Shown: one piece after another, positions 1-7,898 of the stretch | How positions within the stretch are numbered: the stretch's first letter is position 1 | Layout: every line of letters starts with the position of its first letter | DNA from: JBDHRG01 sp039807445 | GTDB lineage: Bacteria; Pseudomonadota; Gammaproteobacteria; Competibacterales; Competibacteraceae | DNA: 27,056 nt | Reading direction: 5' to 3' | Assembly: GCA_039807445.1 (NCBI GenBank) | Contig: JBDHRG010000027.1 | Coordinates: 1-27,056 of the forward strand | Position numbers and translations under genes: made by a program | The notes under the pieces: generated by a model | The model's input: only the letters and a program-made list of their open reading frames with translations | Told to the model about the DNA's origin: nothing | The model's database searches: none

Positions 1-600
1 ATCTGGGGCGACGCCGAGCCGCTGCTGCAGGCCTTCCGCCGGGTGGCCTTCTCGTCGGTGCTGCTGCGCCTCGCCGAGCCTCGGGCGCTGGCAGCGCTGA
101 AGGCGCGGATCGAGGCCGACCCGCGGCTCGAGCTCGAGGTCTGGCGCGAGACCGACTACTACCGCAAGCAGTCGGAGATGCTGGCGACCTTCCTGCGCGT
201 GCTCGGGCTGTCGCTGACGGCGATCTTTTCGCTCGGCGCGGTGATCGGCGCGATGGTCACGATGTACGCCGCGGTCGCGAACCGCACCGGCGAGATCGGC
301 ACGCTGCGCGCGCTCGGCTTCGGCCGCGGCACCATCCTCGCCGCCTTCCTGGCCGAGTCGCTACTGCTGGCGCTCGCCGGCGGCGGCCTCGGGCTCGCGC
401 TCGCCGCCACGCTGCAGTGGATCAGCGTGTCGACGATCAACTTCCAGACCTTTTCCGAGCTCGCCTTCGGCTTCGCGCTGAGCCCGGCGATCGCCGCCCA
501 GGCGCTCGGCTTCGCCGCCGTCATGGGCCTGGCCGGCGGCCTGCTGCCGGCGCTGCGCGCCGCGCGCATGAACCTGGTCGAGGCGCTGCGCGAGGGGTGA
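1..600 (+). CDS. ABC transporter permease, FtsX/MacB-like, C-terminal part (5' truncated by window)
   Basis: The frame is open from base 1 to the TGA at 598-600, so only the last 199 residues are present. Three hydrophobic segments are visible (around residues 60-85, 115-140 and 160-180 of the visible part). They surround the sequence NRTGEIGTLRALGFGRGTIL, which is typical of the cytoplasmic coupling loop of FtsX-domain permeases. The ending PALRAARMNLVEALREG is also characteristic of this family. Such permeases pair with a cytoplasmic ATPase in lipoprotein, efflux or division-related exporters (MacB, LolC/E, FtsX). The partner ATPase is presumably upstream, outside the window, so the substrate cannot be assigned. 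The GTG at base 43 lies inside the gene and is not the start. Confidence 0.88.
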   Translation: MWGDAEPLLQAFRRVAFSSVLLRLAEPRALAALKARIEADPRLELEVWRETDYYRKQSEMLATFLRVLGLSLTAIFSLGAVIGAMVTMYAAVANRTGEIGTLRALGFGRGTILAAFLAESLLLALAGGGLGLALAATLQWISVSTINFQTFSELAFGFALSPAIAAQALGFAAVMGLAGGLLPALRAARMNLVEALREG

Positions 601-716
601 GGCCGGGGCAGTCGCAGCCGATGGCGCCCGGGGGGCCGAACCCGCAGCCGCATCCGCCGCCGAGTGCGCTACCGTATCGGGATTCGGTCCCACCGACGCC
701 GCAAGAGGAGAACACC

Positions 717-1364
717 ATGTTCGGCCTGGGCAAGAAGACCACGCTGCCGACCCCGCTCGAGGCCCTGCCGGGGCGCGACACGCCGGTACGCGTGGCCGAG
801 CGCCACTACGTCAACGGCCATCCGCTGCGCGGCCCCTTCCCGCAAGGGCTGGAGACGGCGATGTTCGGCCTGGGCTGCTTCTGGGGCGCCGAGCGGCGCT
901 TCTGGCAGCAGCCGGGCGTGTACACCACCGCGGTCGGCTACGCCGCCGGCCATACGCCGAACCCGAGCTACGAAGAAGTCTGCAGCGGCCGCACCGGCCA
1001 CGCCGAAGTGGTGCTGGTGGTGTTCGATCCGGTGCAGATCGACTACGCGCGGCTGCTGCGGCTGTTCTGGGAGTCGCACGACCCGACCCAGGGCATGCGC
1101 CAGGGCAACGACATCGGCACCCAGTACCGCAGCGGCATCTACTGCTTCGGCGCTGCGCAGCGCGAAGCCGCCGAAGCCTCGAAGGCCGCCTACCAGCGTG
1201 CGCTGAGCGAAGCCGGCTTCGGCGCGATCACCACCGAGATCGGGCCTGCGCCGACCTTCTATTACGCCGAGGACTACCACCAGCAGTACCTGGCCAAGAA
1301 CCCCGGCGGCTACTGCGGCCTCGGCGGCACCGGCGTCGGCTGTCCGGTCGGCCTGGGCGTCTGA
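717..1364 (+). CDS. msrA: Peptide-methionine (S)-S-oxide reductase MsrA
   Basis: This enzyme reduces methionine-S-sulfoxide in proteins and free methionine, using thioredoxin. The 215-residue protein has the family signature GCFWGAERRF with the catalytic Cys at residue 54. It also has the motifs VGYAAGHTPNPSYEEVCSG and GIYCFG, and a C-terminal YCGLGGTGVGC carrying the two likely recycling cysteines. The length matches the E. coli-type MsrA (about 210 aa, with an N-terminal extension before the core). ATG 717 was chosen because AGAGGAG at 704-710 precedes it at good spacing and MsrA similarity begins soon after; the open frame upstream is only antisense/shadow of the permease gene. It stands alone, 116 bp downstream of the permease. 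The whole catalytic set is present, so it should be active. Confidence 0.97.
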   Translation: MFGLGKKTTLPTPLEALPGRDTPVRVAERHYVNGHPLRGPFPQGLETAMFGLGCFWGAERRFWQQPGVYTTAVGYAAGHTPNPSYEEVCSGRTGHAEVVLVVFDPVQIDYARLLRLFWESHDPTQGMRQGNDIGTQYRSGIYCFGAAQREAAEASKAAYQRALSEAGFGAITTEIGPAPTFYYAEDYHQQYLAKNPGGYCGLGGTGVGCPVGLGV

Positions 1365-1382
1365 GCGCCCGGCGTGCACCCA

Positions 1383-1928
1383 TCAGGCCGGGCCGGGCTC
1401 GTCGAGCGCGAAGAAGACGCCCCGGCTCCAGACACCCGTCCGCCCCCCGTGCTCGAGCGCCAGCCCGGCCAGCTCGACGAAGGCGGCCCGGTCGACCCGC
1501 GCGCGCAGGCCGTGGCGCAGGCGAACGTAGGGGCGGGGCTCGCCGCGGGCGTCGTGCTCGAGTTCGAGCGCGTGCTCCGGCCCGAGCTCGACGGTTTCGC
1601 CGAGGTTGGTGGCGAGGCGCAACCGCTGGTCCGCGCCCTCCCCTTCCCGCTCCAGCAGGCCGGCGACGAAGGGTGCGTCGTCGACGCCGATGCGCCACTT
1701 CTCGACCGGCGTCACCAGGTAGTGATGGCCATCGGCTTCGCGCCGCAGGATACGCGCGAACAGCCGCACCAACGCCTCGCGCTCGATGCGACTGTCTTCG
1801 TGCCACCAGCTGCCGTCGCGGGCGATGCGCAGATCCATCTCGCCCGCGAGCGGCGGGTTCCAGCGCTCGAGCGGCGGCTCGCCGGCCTGCGTGCCGGCGT
1901 GCTCGAGCAAGTGTTCCGGGTCGATCAT
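1383..1928 (-). CDS. DUF1285 family protein
   Basis: A 181-residue soluble protein with no signal peptide or membrane segment. It shows the DUF1285 hallmarks: PPLERWNPPLAGEMDLRIAR, a Trp-rich strand (DGSWWHEDSRIEREALVRLF), and YLVTPVEKWRIGVDDAPFVA. The family is widespread in proteobacteria and has no established function to my knowledge. The start codon at 1928 is preceded by GAGGAG on the minus strand. It ends 18 bp from the end of msrA (convergent) and is divergent from the parvulin gene at 2061. I see nothing that reveals a substrate. Confidence 0.85.
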   Translation of the reverse strand: MIDPEHLLEHAGTQAGEPPLERWNPPLAGEMDLRIARDGSWWHEDSRIEREALVRLFARILRREADGHHYLVTPVEKWRIGVDDAPFVAGLLEREGEGADQRLRLATNLGETVELGPEHALELEHDARGEPRPYVRLRHGLRARVDRAAFVELAGLALEHGGRTGVWSRGVFFALDEPGPA

Positions 1929-2060
1929 CCCTCGCTCCTCGTGTCGTGCGCCGGTGGCACGAATCGCCGCCGGGCATGGCCCCTTCGCGGGCCGTAACCG
2001 ATACTATGCCGCGGCGGCGCCCGCGCGCCGACCGTCATCAACGACAGAAGGAATACGACG

Positions 2061-2342
2061 ATGCCCCGAGCCCGTGCCCGCCACATCCTGGTTTCGAGCG
2101 AGCAGGCCTGCCAGGAGCTGAAGGCGCAGATCGAATCCGGTGCCGACTTCGCCGAGATCGCGCGCCAGCATTCGAGCTGCCCCTCGGGCCGCCAGGGCGG
2201 CGACCTCGGCGAGTTCGGCCGCGGCGTGATGGTGCGCGAGTTCGACGAAGCGGCGTTCAACGGCCCGGTCGGCCGGGTGCAGGGCCCGATCAAGACCCAG
2301 TTCGGCTGGCACCTGCTCGAAGTCACCGAGCGCCACGATTGA
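2061..2342 (+). CDS. ppiC: Single-domain parvulin peptidyl-prolyl cis-trans isomerase
   Basis: A 93-residue stand-alone parvulin with no signal peptide, hence cytoplasmic. It catalyses cis-trans isomerisation of prolyl bonds. The rotamase signature is complete: ARHILVSSEQ at the N-terminus, DFAEIARQHSSCPSGRQGGD in the middle, then LGEFGRGVMVREFDEAAF, and a C-terminal TQFGWHLLEV. Length and order match E. coli PpiC (93 aa). The start at 2061 has AGAAGGAA about 8 bases upstream. It is followed after 10 bp by the small lipoprotein gene, so the two may be co-transcribed. The short divergent region to DUF1285 (1929-2060) must hold its promoter, but no box there is convincing. Confidence 0.95.
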   Translation: MPRARARHILVSSEQACQELKAQIESGADFAEIARQHSSCPSGRQGGDLGEFGRGVMVREFDEAAFNGPVGRVQGPIKTQFGWHLLEVTERHD

Positions 2343-2352
2343 GGCCACGCGG

Positions 2353-2736
2353 ATGAAACGAATGATGCCCCTGCTCGTCGCGGCGGCGCTGCTCGCCGGC
2401 TGCGGCGGCGTTTCGGGTTCCGGCGACAAACCCGCGAACGACGCGGCGCAGCGGGCAAAACTCGACGGTGCCTGGGTCGGCAGCGGCGCTGCCGAAGGCG
2501 TCAAGGTGGTGATCCGCGGCGCCGGCGGCGACAAGCCGGAGATGATGTACGGCTTCCGCGACGAGCCGCCGCGCCCGGTCGCGTGCAGCGCGAGCGGGGT
2601 GACGCTGAGCTGCGTGCACGAGAGCCGGCTGACCACCACCTACACCCTCGCCGCCGACGGCACGGTCGCCTTCACCGCCAAGGGGCCGAACCCGGGCGAT
2701 AGCACGATCAGCGCCACGCTGCAGCGCAAACACTGA
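2353..2736 (+). CDS. Small predicted lipoprotein of unknown function
   Basis: A 127-residue protein. It starts with a type II (lipoprotein) signal: MKRMMPLLVAAALLAGC, with the lipobox cysteine at residue 17. The mature part is short and appears beta-rich (for example LDGAWVGSG, VKVVIRG, TTYTLAADGTVAFTAKG). It has one further pair of cysteines (VACSASGVTLSC) that could form a disulfide in the periplasm. The residue after the lipidated Cys is Gly, not Asp, so outer-membrane sorting is more likely than inner-membrane retention. It lies between ppiC (10 bp) and the DUF2478 gene (12 bp), suggesting a small operon. I do not recognise a family and assign no function. Confidence 0.75.
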   Translation: MKRMMPLLVAAALLAGCGGVSGSGDKPANDAAQRAKLDGAWVGSGAAEGVKVVIRGAGGDKPEMMYGFRDEPPRPVACSASGVTLSCVHESRLTTTYTLAADGTVAFTAKGPNPGDSTISATLQRKH

Positions 2737-2748
2737 GCCTCCCGGCCG

Positions 2749-3282
2749 ATGAGCGACACGACCCCCGCCCCCGCGCTCGCCGCCGTGGTCTACGGCCCCG
2801 GCGGCGGCGCCGACGCGCTGCTGGCGGCCTTCGCCGAAGAGCTGCGCGCCGCCGGACACCGCCTCGGTGGCGTGGTGCAGCGCAACAGCAGCGGCGCCGA
2901 CTGCGCCGACATGGCGCTCGAAGACCTGGCCGATGGTCGGCTGATCGGCATTTCGCAGCGTCTCGGCCGCGATTCGCGCGGCTGCCGGCTCGACCCGGCC
3001 GGTCTCGCCGAAGCCGCGGTCGCCGTGCGCAGCGCGATCGCCGCGCGCGTCGAGCTGGTGTTCGTCAACAAGTTCGGTGCGCGGGAGAGCCAAGGCCAGG
3101 GGCTCGCCGCCGAGATCGGTGCGGCGATCGTCGAGGGCGTGCCGGTTTTGACCGCGGTGTCGACGAGCCTGCTCGATCCCTGGCACGACTTCACCGGCGG
3201 CATCGGCGTGCTGCTCGAGCCGGATCCCGAGGCGCTGCGGGCGTGGTGGGCCGGCGTCGGCACCGGTCATTCCGGTCCGTGA
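2749..3282 (+). CDS. DUF2478 family protein
   Basis: A 177-residue cytoplasmic protein with the features of DUF2478: an N-terminal AAVVYGPGGGADALLAAFAE resembling a degenerate nucleotide-binding loop, GVVQRNSSGADCADMALEDL, SQRLGRDSRGCRLDP, and the strand-plus-turn VFVNKFGARESQGQGLAAEI. Family members are often found near molybdate transport and molybdenum-enzyme genes, from which a link to molybdenum metabolism has been suggested. No molybdenum gene is seen in this window, so that role stays inference. The glycine-rich N-terminal loop lacks the Lys-Ser/Thr of a true Walker A motif (GGGADAL). The gene converges on pqiC, with a palindrome (3296-3313) between them. Confidence 0.8.
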   Translation: MSDTTPAPALAAVVYGPGGGADALLAAFAEELRAAGHRLGGVVQRNSSGADCADMALEDLADGRLIGISQRLGRDSRGCRLDPAGLAEAAVAVRSAIAARVELVFVNKFGARESQGQGLAAEIGAAIVEGVPVLTAVSTSLLDPWHDFTGGIGVLLEPDPEALRAWWAGVGTGHSGP

Positions 3283-3295
3283 TGCTCCGCCAATC

Positions 3296-3313
3296 GGTGG
3301 GCAGCTGCCCACC
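3296..3313. repeat. 18-bp perfect palindrome, likely bidirectional terminator; dispersed repeat copy 1
   Basis: GGTGGGCAGCTGCCCACC is a perfect palindrome placed in the 37 bp between the converging DUF2478 and pqiC genes. It could act as a terminator stem in both directions, although there is no T-run on either side. The same sequence with a 2-4 nt spacer recurs at 14449-14470, between paaY and the downstream hydratase gene. This suggests a dispersed palindromic repeat. Confidence 0.6.
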
Positions 3314-3319
3314 CTGCCG

Positions 3320-3913
3320 TTACGGCTTCCGCAGCGACCGCAGCGTCGCCGCGATCTCGGCGGCGAAGTCGGCCAGCACCCGGTCGAGCGCCGCGACCGT
3401 GTCGGGATAGTCGGCACCGCCCGGGTGGGCGCGGTGCTCGGTCGCGCGCAGCGGCACGCGCTCGCGGCCCTCGCGGTCGAGCACGCGCCAGCGCACGGCG
3501 AGCGCGGCATCGCCCCCCGCCTCGCGTTCGAAGTGCGTCAGCCGCAGTTCCACCTGCCAGTCGGGCGCCGTCGCGCGCCGCCACGGCCAGCCCTGCACGC
3601 GCTCGCCGGGCAGGGCCGCTGCCAGGTTCTCGACCAGCACGCGCTGCACGCCGTCCTGCAGCGGCTCGGCCCAGCGCTCGAACTCGGCGACCTCGACCTC
3701 TTGGCCGGCGGTGCGCGTGACGATTTGCGGCCGATCGAGGTAGGCCGGCAGCTCGAGCGGACCGACGCCGACCGAGAACCCTACCGCCGGCCCGACCGGC
3801 GTCGCCGTCTGCGCCGACAGCAGGTAGAAACGCGTCGGCGGGCTCGAGGCGCAGCCTGCGAGGGTCAGCGCCAGCAGCAGCGCGCCGATGCAGCGTCCGG
3901 CTCCGATCGTCAT
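3320..3913 (-). CDS. pqiC: PqiC, outer-membrane lipoprotein of the Pqi transport system
   Basis: A 197-residue lipoprotein. Its signal peptide ends in LTLAGC, with the lipidated Cys at residue 21. The ABC-type transport auxiliary lipoprotein domain (PqiC/DUF330) follows: RFYLLSAQT, VGVGPLELPAYLDRPQIVTR, then FERWAEPLQDGVQRVLVENL. In E. coli PqiC is anchored in the outer membrane and contacts the PqiB tube, completing an envelope-spanning path for lipid-like molecules. The start ATG (3913-3911) overlaps the pqiB stop codon in an ATGA, so translation is coupled. It is the last gene of the four-gene minus-strand pqi operon. The C-terminus is intact. Confidence 0.92.
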   Translation of the reverse strand: MTIGAGRCIGALLLALTLAGCASSPPTRFYLLSAQTATPVGPAVGFSVGVGPLELPAYLDRPQIVTRTAGQEVEVAEFERWAEPLQDGVQRVLVENLAAALPGERVQGWPWRRATAPDWQVELRLTHFEREAGGDAALAVRWRVLDREGRERVPLRATEHRAHPGGADYPDTVAALDRVLADFAAEIAATLRSLRKP

Positions 3914-5565
3914 TTCTTCTGCTCCTTGCCGCCCTTGCCGTACAGCAGGGCCTCGGGGTTGCGCGACAGGTAGTCGGTCAGATCGCGGATGGTGCGCGCG
4001 GCGGCGGCCAGCTCCTCGAGCGTGGCGCCGAGATCGCCGACCAGCGGCGAGTCGGGGTCGAGCGTCTGCAGCGCGGTGCGCACGGCGACCAGCGTCCTGT
4101 CGACGTTCGGTCCGAGCCTGGCGAGCTGCTGGTCGGCTTCGCCCGACAGGCGCGCCGTCTGCTTCAGCGTCGCGTCGAGCCCGCGCAGCGCCGAAGCCAG
4201 CTCGGGCGCGTTGGCGATGCGGTTGGCGCCCTTGGCGGCACCGAGCAGTTGCTCGGCGATCGCGTCGAGCGGCAGCCGGCGCAGCTTGCCGGCGAGCTCG
4301 CTCAGCGCGCCCTGGAGCTCGCTGGAGAGCGCCGGCAGCGCCGGCATGCGCAGCGTCTCGCCGGTCAGGTACTCGGCCGGCGCCTTCGGCGCGTCGGGCG
4401 GGAACTCGAGGTCGACGAACAGCGCTCCGGTCAACAGGCTGCCGGTCGCGAGCCGGGCGCTCATGCCCTTGCCGATCAGCTCGGCCAGGTTCGCACGCGC
4501 GACGGCGGGATCGCGGGGGGCCCTCGGGTTGACCCGGGTCGGGTTGATCTCGAAGCGCACCGCGATCGGAATCTTGCCCTGGCGCGCCCGGGCCTCGTCG
4601 ACCACCAGGCGGATGTCGATGACGCGGCCGACTTGCAGCCCGCGGAACTCGACCGGCGCGCCGAGCGTCAGCCCGCGCACCGAATCCTCGAACCAGGCTT
4701 CGACCGGCACGCCGAAGGTGAACGCCGACTCCTTGACCGCGTCGGCGGAAGCGAACAGCGGGAAGCCGTGGCCTTCGGCGGCCGGCTCGCCCCGCTCGGG
4801 CGAGTCGAACACGATGCCGCCGGCGAGCAGCTCGGGCAGCGACCCGACCTTGACGTCGACGCCGCCGGGTCCGACCGAGGCGTCGAGCGCATGGCTGCGC
4901 CAGAAGTGGCTGTCGGGGCGCACCAGCGCATCGAACGGCGCGCGCACGAACACTTCGATCAAGACGCCGCGCGTGCGCTCGTCGAGGCGGATGCGCGAGA
5001 CTTCGCCGGCGGCGATGCCGCGGTACTGGAGCTGCGTGCCGACCGCCAGGCCGTCGAGCGCCTCGGCGTGCAGCGTGAAGCGCCTGCCGGGAATGTCGGC
5101 GCCGATCGGCGGCGGCTCTTCGAGCCCGACGAAATCGCGCTTCGAGGCCTTGTCCCTGCCCGGCTCGAAGGCGACGTAGGCGCCCGACAGCAGCGTCTCG
5201 AGCCCCGACACCCCGCCGAAGCCCACGCGCGGGCGCACCACCCAGAACTTGGCGTCGGCGCCGAGATGGTCGGCCATCTCGGGCGAGAGTTCAGCGCTGA
5301 CCTCGACGTGCGTCAGGCCTTCGCCGAGGTGCACGGTCTGGACCGTGCCGATCTCGACCGCCTTGTAGCGGACCTTGGTCTTGCCGGCCTCGAGCCCGCT
5401 GCCGTCGACGAAGCTGATGCGCACCGTCGGCCCGCGCTCGCTGATCGTCTTGTACGCCATCCAGGCGCCGAGCAGCGCCGCGACCAGCGGCACCAGCCAG
5501 ATCAGCGAGGGGCCGCGGCGGCGCTTGACCTGCGGCTCGGCGGCATCCATGTCAGTCGTCGTCAT
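3910..5565 (-). CDS. pqiB: PqiB, MCE (MlaD) domain protein of the Pqi lipid transport system
   Basis: A 551-residue protein with a basic N-terminus and one membrane anchor (about residues 19-40, LIWLVPLVAALLGAWMAY). Three MCE/MlaD domains follow, at roughly 46-137, 160-253 and 285-395; each starts with a G-(L/T)-x-x-G-x-x-(V/L)-x-(Y/F)-(K/R)-x-x-x-(V/I)-G pattern (for example VRYKAVEIGTV, LQYRGIAAGEV, VEFRGLQVGRV). A long helical C-terminal part (about 420-535) would build the needle seen in E. coli PqiB. The ending RNPEALLYGKGG is common in the family. E. coli PqiB is a periplasm-spanning hexamer with three MCE rings, so the architecture agrees. It overlaps pqiA-2 by 14 bp and pqiC by 4 bp. 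Confidence 0.95.
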   Translation of the reverse strand: MTTTDMDAAEPQVKRRRGPSLIWLVPLVAALLGAWMAYKTISERGPTVRISFVDGSGLEAGKTKVRYKAVEIGTVQTVHLGEGLTHVEVSAELSPEMADHLGADAKFWVVRPRVGFGGVSGLETLLSGAYVAFEPGRDKASKRDFVGLEEPPPIGADIPGRRFTLHAEALDGLAVGTQLQYRGIAAGEVSRIRLDERTRGVLIEVFVRAPFDALVRPDSHFWRSHALDASVGPGGVDVKVGSLPELLAGGIVFDSPERGEPAAEGHGFPLFASADAVKESAFTFGVPVEAWFEDSVRGLTLGAPVEFRGLQVGRVIDIRLVVDEARARQGKIPIAVRFEINPTRVNPRAPRDPAVARANLAELIGKGMSARLATGSLLTGALFVDLEFPPDAPKAPAEYLTGETLRMPALPALSSELQGALSELAGKLRRLPLDAIAEQLLGAAKGANRIANAPELASALRGLDATLKQTARLSGEADQQLARLGPNVDRTLVAVRTALQTLDPDSPLVGDLGATLEELAAAARTIRDLTDYLSRNPEALLYGKGGKEQKK

Positions 5566-6160
5566 CGAGAGAGTCCCAGATCAGGCGGGGGTCGAAGCTC
5601 ATCGCCGCGAACATCGTCAGCACCACCACCGAGGCGAAGGCGACCACGCCCGGCCCCGGCTCGATGGTCGCGATCGCCTGCAGCTTAACCAGCGCGGCGA
5701 GGATCGACACCATGAACACGTCGATCATCGACCAGCGCCCGACCGCCTCGACGATGCGGTACAGCACGGTGCGGTCGCGCGCGCGCCGGTGCCAGCCGAG
5801 CTGCACCGACAGCAGCAGGATCATCAGCCCGAGCATCTTCAGCAGCGGCACCGCGATGCTGGCGAAGAACACCAGCGCCGCGAGCGGCCACTGCCCGGCG
5901 TGCAGCAGCTCCTGCACGCCGCTCAGGATGGTGTCGGGCGCACCGCGGCCGAACATGATCACCGTCATCACCGGGTAGACGTTGGCCGGGATGTACAGCA
6001 GCACCGCGGCGAGCAGCAGCGCCCAGCTGCGCGCCAGGCTGTCGGGCTTGCGCGCGTGCAGCGGCGCGCCGCAGCGCGGGCACTCGTGCCGCGGCGGGCT
6101 CAGCTTGTGGCAGGCGTGGCACTGGACCAGGCCGGCGCGCAGCGCGCTCAGGCCGCTCAT
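5552..6160 (-). CDS. pqiA: PqiA domain protein, second half (C-terminal-type PqiA)
   Basis: A 202-residue inner-membrane protein. It has an N-terminal zinc-ribbon-like CHACHKLSPPRHECPRCG (two CxxC pairs) followed by four hydrophobic segments; conserved stretches include YIPANVYPVMTV and GRWSMIDVFMVSILAALVKL. These are typical of the second PqiA repeat. In E. coli PqiA is a single protein of about 417 aa with two such repeats; here the repeats are two genes. The start at 6160 overlaps the preceding gene's stop in ATGA and removes an out-of-frame N-terminal extension. PqiA is thought to load or pass lipids to PqiB. Confidence 0.93.
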   Translation of the reverse strand: MSGLSALRAGLVQCHACHKLSPPRHECPRCGAPLHARKPDSLARSWALLLAAVLLYIPANVYPVMTVIMFGRGAPDTILSGVQELLHAGQWPLAALVFFASIAVPLLKMLGLMILLLSVQLGWHRRARDRTVLYRIVEAVGRWSMIDVFMVSILAALVKLQAIATIEPGPGVVAFASVVVLTMFAAMSFDPRLIWDSLDDDD

Positions 6161-6777
6161 GCCGCGGCCGCCTCGATCCGGCGCCACAGCGCGTCGGGTT
6201 CGAGCATCGTGCTCGCTTCGGCCGACAGCACGATGTGGGCGATGAAGGCGAAGAACGCCGCCTCGAGCGTCAGCGAGGCCAGTTCGGCGAGCTTGACGTA
6301 GGCGACCAGCAGGCCGAGCAGGTAGACCTCGGTCATCGCCCACGGCGCCAGCGCGGCGACCACGCGGAAGGCGCGCCGGTGCTGCCAGGGCTTGCGCCCG
6401 CGCCACAGCGGCACGAGCAGCGCCAGGTAGGCGAGCAGCCGCGCCACCGGCATCGCCGCGCTGACCAGCAGCACCAGCGCCGCCAGCGGCTCGTAGCCCA
6501 GCCACCAGAGCTCGAACACGCCCGACAGCAGCGTCGCCTCCTGCACGCGCCCGCCCATGCCGAAGTCGAGCAGCGGATACACGTGCGCGAGCAGCAGGCA
6601 GATCAGGCTCGCCAGGCTCAGCGCCAGCGGAACCTCGACCGCGCGCTCGTGGCCGCCGCGGTAGAGCAGCGCGCCGCAGCGCGCGCAGTGCGCCTTCTCG
6701 CCGCGCGCGAGCGCCCGCCGGCGGTGCAAGAGGTCGCAGTCGTGGCAGGCGATCAGCTCGTCGTGCGGTTCGGTCAT
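6157..6777 (-). CDS. pqiA: PqiA domain protein, first half (N-terminal-type PqiA)
   Basis: A 206-residue inner-membrane protein with the N-terminal metal-binding pattern ACHDCD...CARCG, then four membrane segments including LICLLLAHVYPLLDFGMGG, ALVLLVSAAMPVARLL, and WAMTEVYLLGLLVAYVKLAE. It is the first gene of the pqiA-pqiA-pqiB-pqiC operon and equals the first repeat of E. coli PqiA. ATG 6777 is preferred; a GTG at 6804 in the same frame would add nine residues (VHVPARCRL) without a better ribosome site. The promoter should lie in the divergent region 6778-7027. Confidence 0.92.
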   Translation of the reverse strand: MTEPHDELIACHDCDLLHRRRALARGEKAHCARCGALLYRGGHERAVEVPLALSLASLICLLLAHVYPLLDFGMGGRVQEATLLSGVFELWWLGYEPLAALVLLVSAAMPVARLLAYLALLVPLWRGRKPWQHRRAFRVVAALAPWAMTEVYLLGLLVAYVKLAELASLTLEAAFFAFIAHIVLSAEASTMLEPDALWRRIEAAAA

Positions 6778-6929
6778 CAGGCGGCAGCGTGCGGGGACAT
6801 GCACTCCATTATGGCCGCAGACGCTGAACGATCACCACCCCGCTTCGCTCGGTCCGGCAGCACTGCCACTCCGCGGTTCGAGGCGCGGGCAGCGCGAGGT
6901 AGGTCCGGGCCGCCGCCGACCGACCGATG

Positions 6930-6946
6930 GATAAGCCCGGCTTATC
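6930..6946. promoter_or_regulatory. Perfect 17-bp inverted repeat, operator candidate between pqiA and the EamA gene
   Basis: GATAAGCCCGGCTTATC has two perfect 8-bp arms around one central base. It sits in the 250-bp divergent region between pqiA (starts 6777) and the EamA permease gene (starts 7028), 82 bp upstream of the latter. An AT-rich, pyrimidine-rich stretch follows (6941-6975). The short symmetric form fits a dimeric regulator site better than a terminator, since no gene ends here. No regulator gene is adjacent, so the binding protein is unknown. Confidence 0.4.
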
Positions 6947-7027
6947 TTCTCTATCGTTTCTTTCGATTGGATCAATGGCTCGGCGCCGGGCACAGTGCAT
7001 CGGCGTCACCTTGCCCGAGGAGCGGAC

Positions 7028-7855
7028 ATGGACATCTGGCTGTTCGCGCTGGTGCTGTTCGCCGCGGTGCTGCACGCGAGCTGGAACGCGATGGTCAAGA
7101 GCGCCGACGAACCGCTGCTGCGGCTGACGCTGATCACGCTGGTCGGGGCGCTGTGCGCGCTGCCGCTGCTGGTCGTCGCCACGCCGCCGGCACCGGCGGC
7201 CTGGCCCTACGTGCTCGGCTCGGTCGCGGTGCACCTCGCCTACTACGCGGCGCTGCTGGCGAGCTACCGCTTCGGCGATCTGTCGCAGGTGTATCCGATC
7301 GCGCGCGGCGCGGCGCCGCTACTGGTCGCCGTCGGCGCCTTCGCCTTCGCTGGCGAGTGGCCGGGCGCGGGTGGCCTCGTCGCGGCGGCGCTGATCTGCA
7401 CCAGCGTACTGCTGCTGGCCGGGCGCGGCTCGGCGCGCGCGACGCTGTGCGCGCTGGCCTGCGGCGCGTGCATCGCCGCCTACACGGTGATCGACGGCCT
7501 CGGCGTGCGCGCCGCGGGCGACGCGCTCGGCTACATCGCCTGGCTGTTCGTGCTCGACCCGCTGCCGCTGCTGCTGCATGCGCGCCGGTGGCACGGCCCG
7601 GCGTTGTGGCGGCGACTGGGTACGAGCTGGCGCGGCGGGCTGATCGGCGGCGCCTGCGCCTTCGCCGCCTACGCGCTGGTGGTATTCGCGCTGTCACGCG
7701 CACCGATGGCGCTGGTCGCCGCGCTGCGCGAAACCAGCGTGCTGCTGGCGACGCTGATCGGCACGCGCCTGCTCGCCGAGCCGCTCGGTGCGCGCCGCCT
7801 GCTCGCCGCCGCCGGTGTGGTCGCCGGCGTCGCGCTGCTGAACTGGGCGCGCTGA
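7028..7855 (+). CDS. EamA/DMT-family membrane transporter
   Basis: A 275-residue very hydrophobic protein with about ten membrane segments in two repeated halves, the plan of the drug/metabolite transporter (EamA) family. Recognisable features are the start LFAAVLHASWNAMVKSA, the VYPIARGAAPLLVA motif at the end of the first half, and the second-half motif APMALVAALRETSVLLATLI. The family moves small metabolites, often amino acids or sugars, across the inner membrane; the substrate is not predictable. ATG 7028 is supported by GAGGAG at 7017-7022; an in-frame ATG upstream (6995) lacks such a site. A diverged partial copy of its C-terminal quarter lies at about 10825-11019. Confidence 0.9.
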   Translation: MDIWLFALVLFAAVLHASWNAMVKSADEPLLRLTLITLVGALCALPLLVVATPPAPAAWPYVLGSVAVHLAYYAALLASYRFGDLSQVYPIARGAAPLLVAVGAFAFAGEWPGAGGLVAAALICTSVLLLAGRGSARATLCALACGACIAAYTVIDGLGVRAAGDALGYIAWLFVLDPLPLLLHARRWHGPALWRRLGTSWRGGLIGGACAFAAYALVVFALSRAPMALVAALRETSVLLATLIGTRLLAEPLGARRLLAAAGVVAGVALLNWAR

Positions 7856-7898
7856 TGCCGATTCCAGGCATTTTGCGCGCATTGCGACGGGGCGAGGC

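Noticed and set aside
601..716. N-terminal extension of MsrA beginning within the permease gene
   Set aside because: It would overlap the permease coding region and lacks family similarity; ATG 717 has a clear ribosome site.
1929..2060. Promoter for the parvulin gene near TACTAT (about 2003-2008)
   Set aside because: No acceptable -35 box lies at the right distance, so I could not support a specific call.
7856..7898. Terminator between the EamA gene and the esterase pseudogene
   Set aside because: The 43-bp convergent gap shows no clear stem with a T-run.
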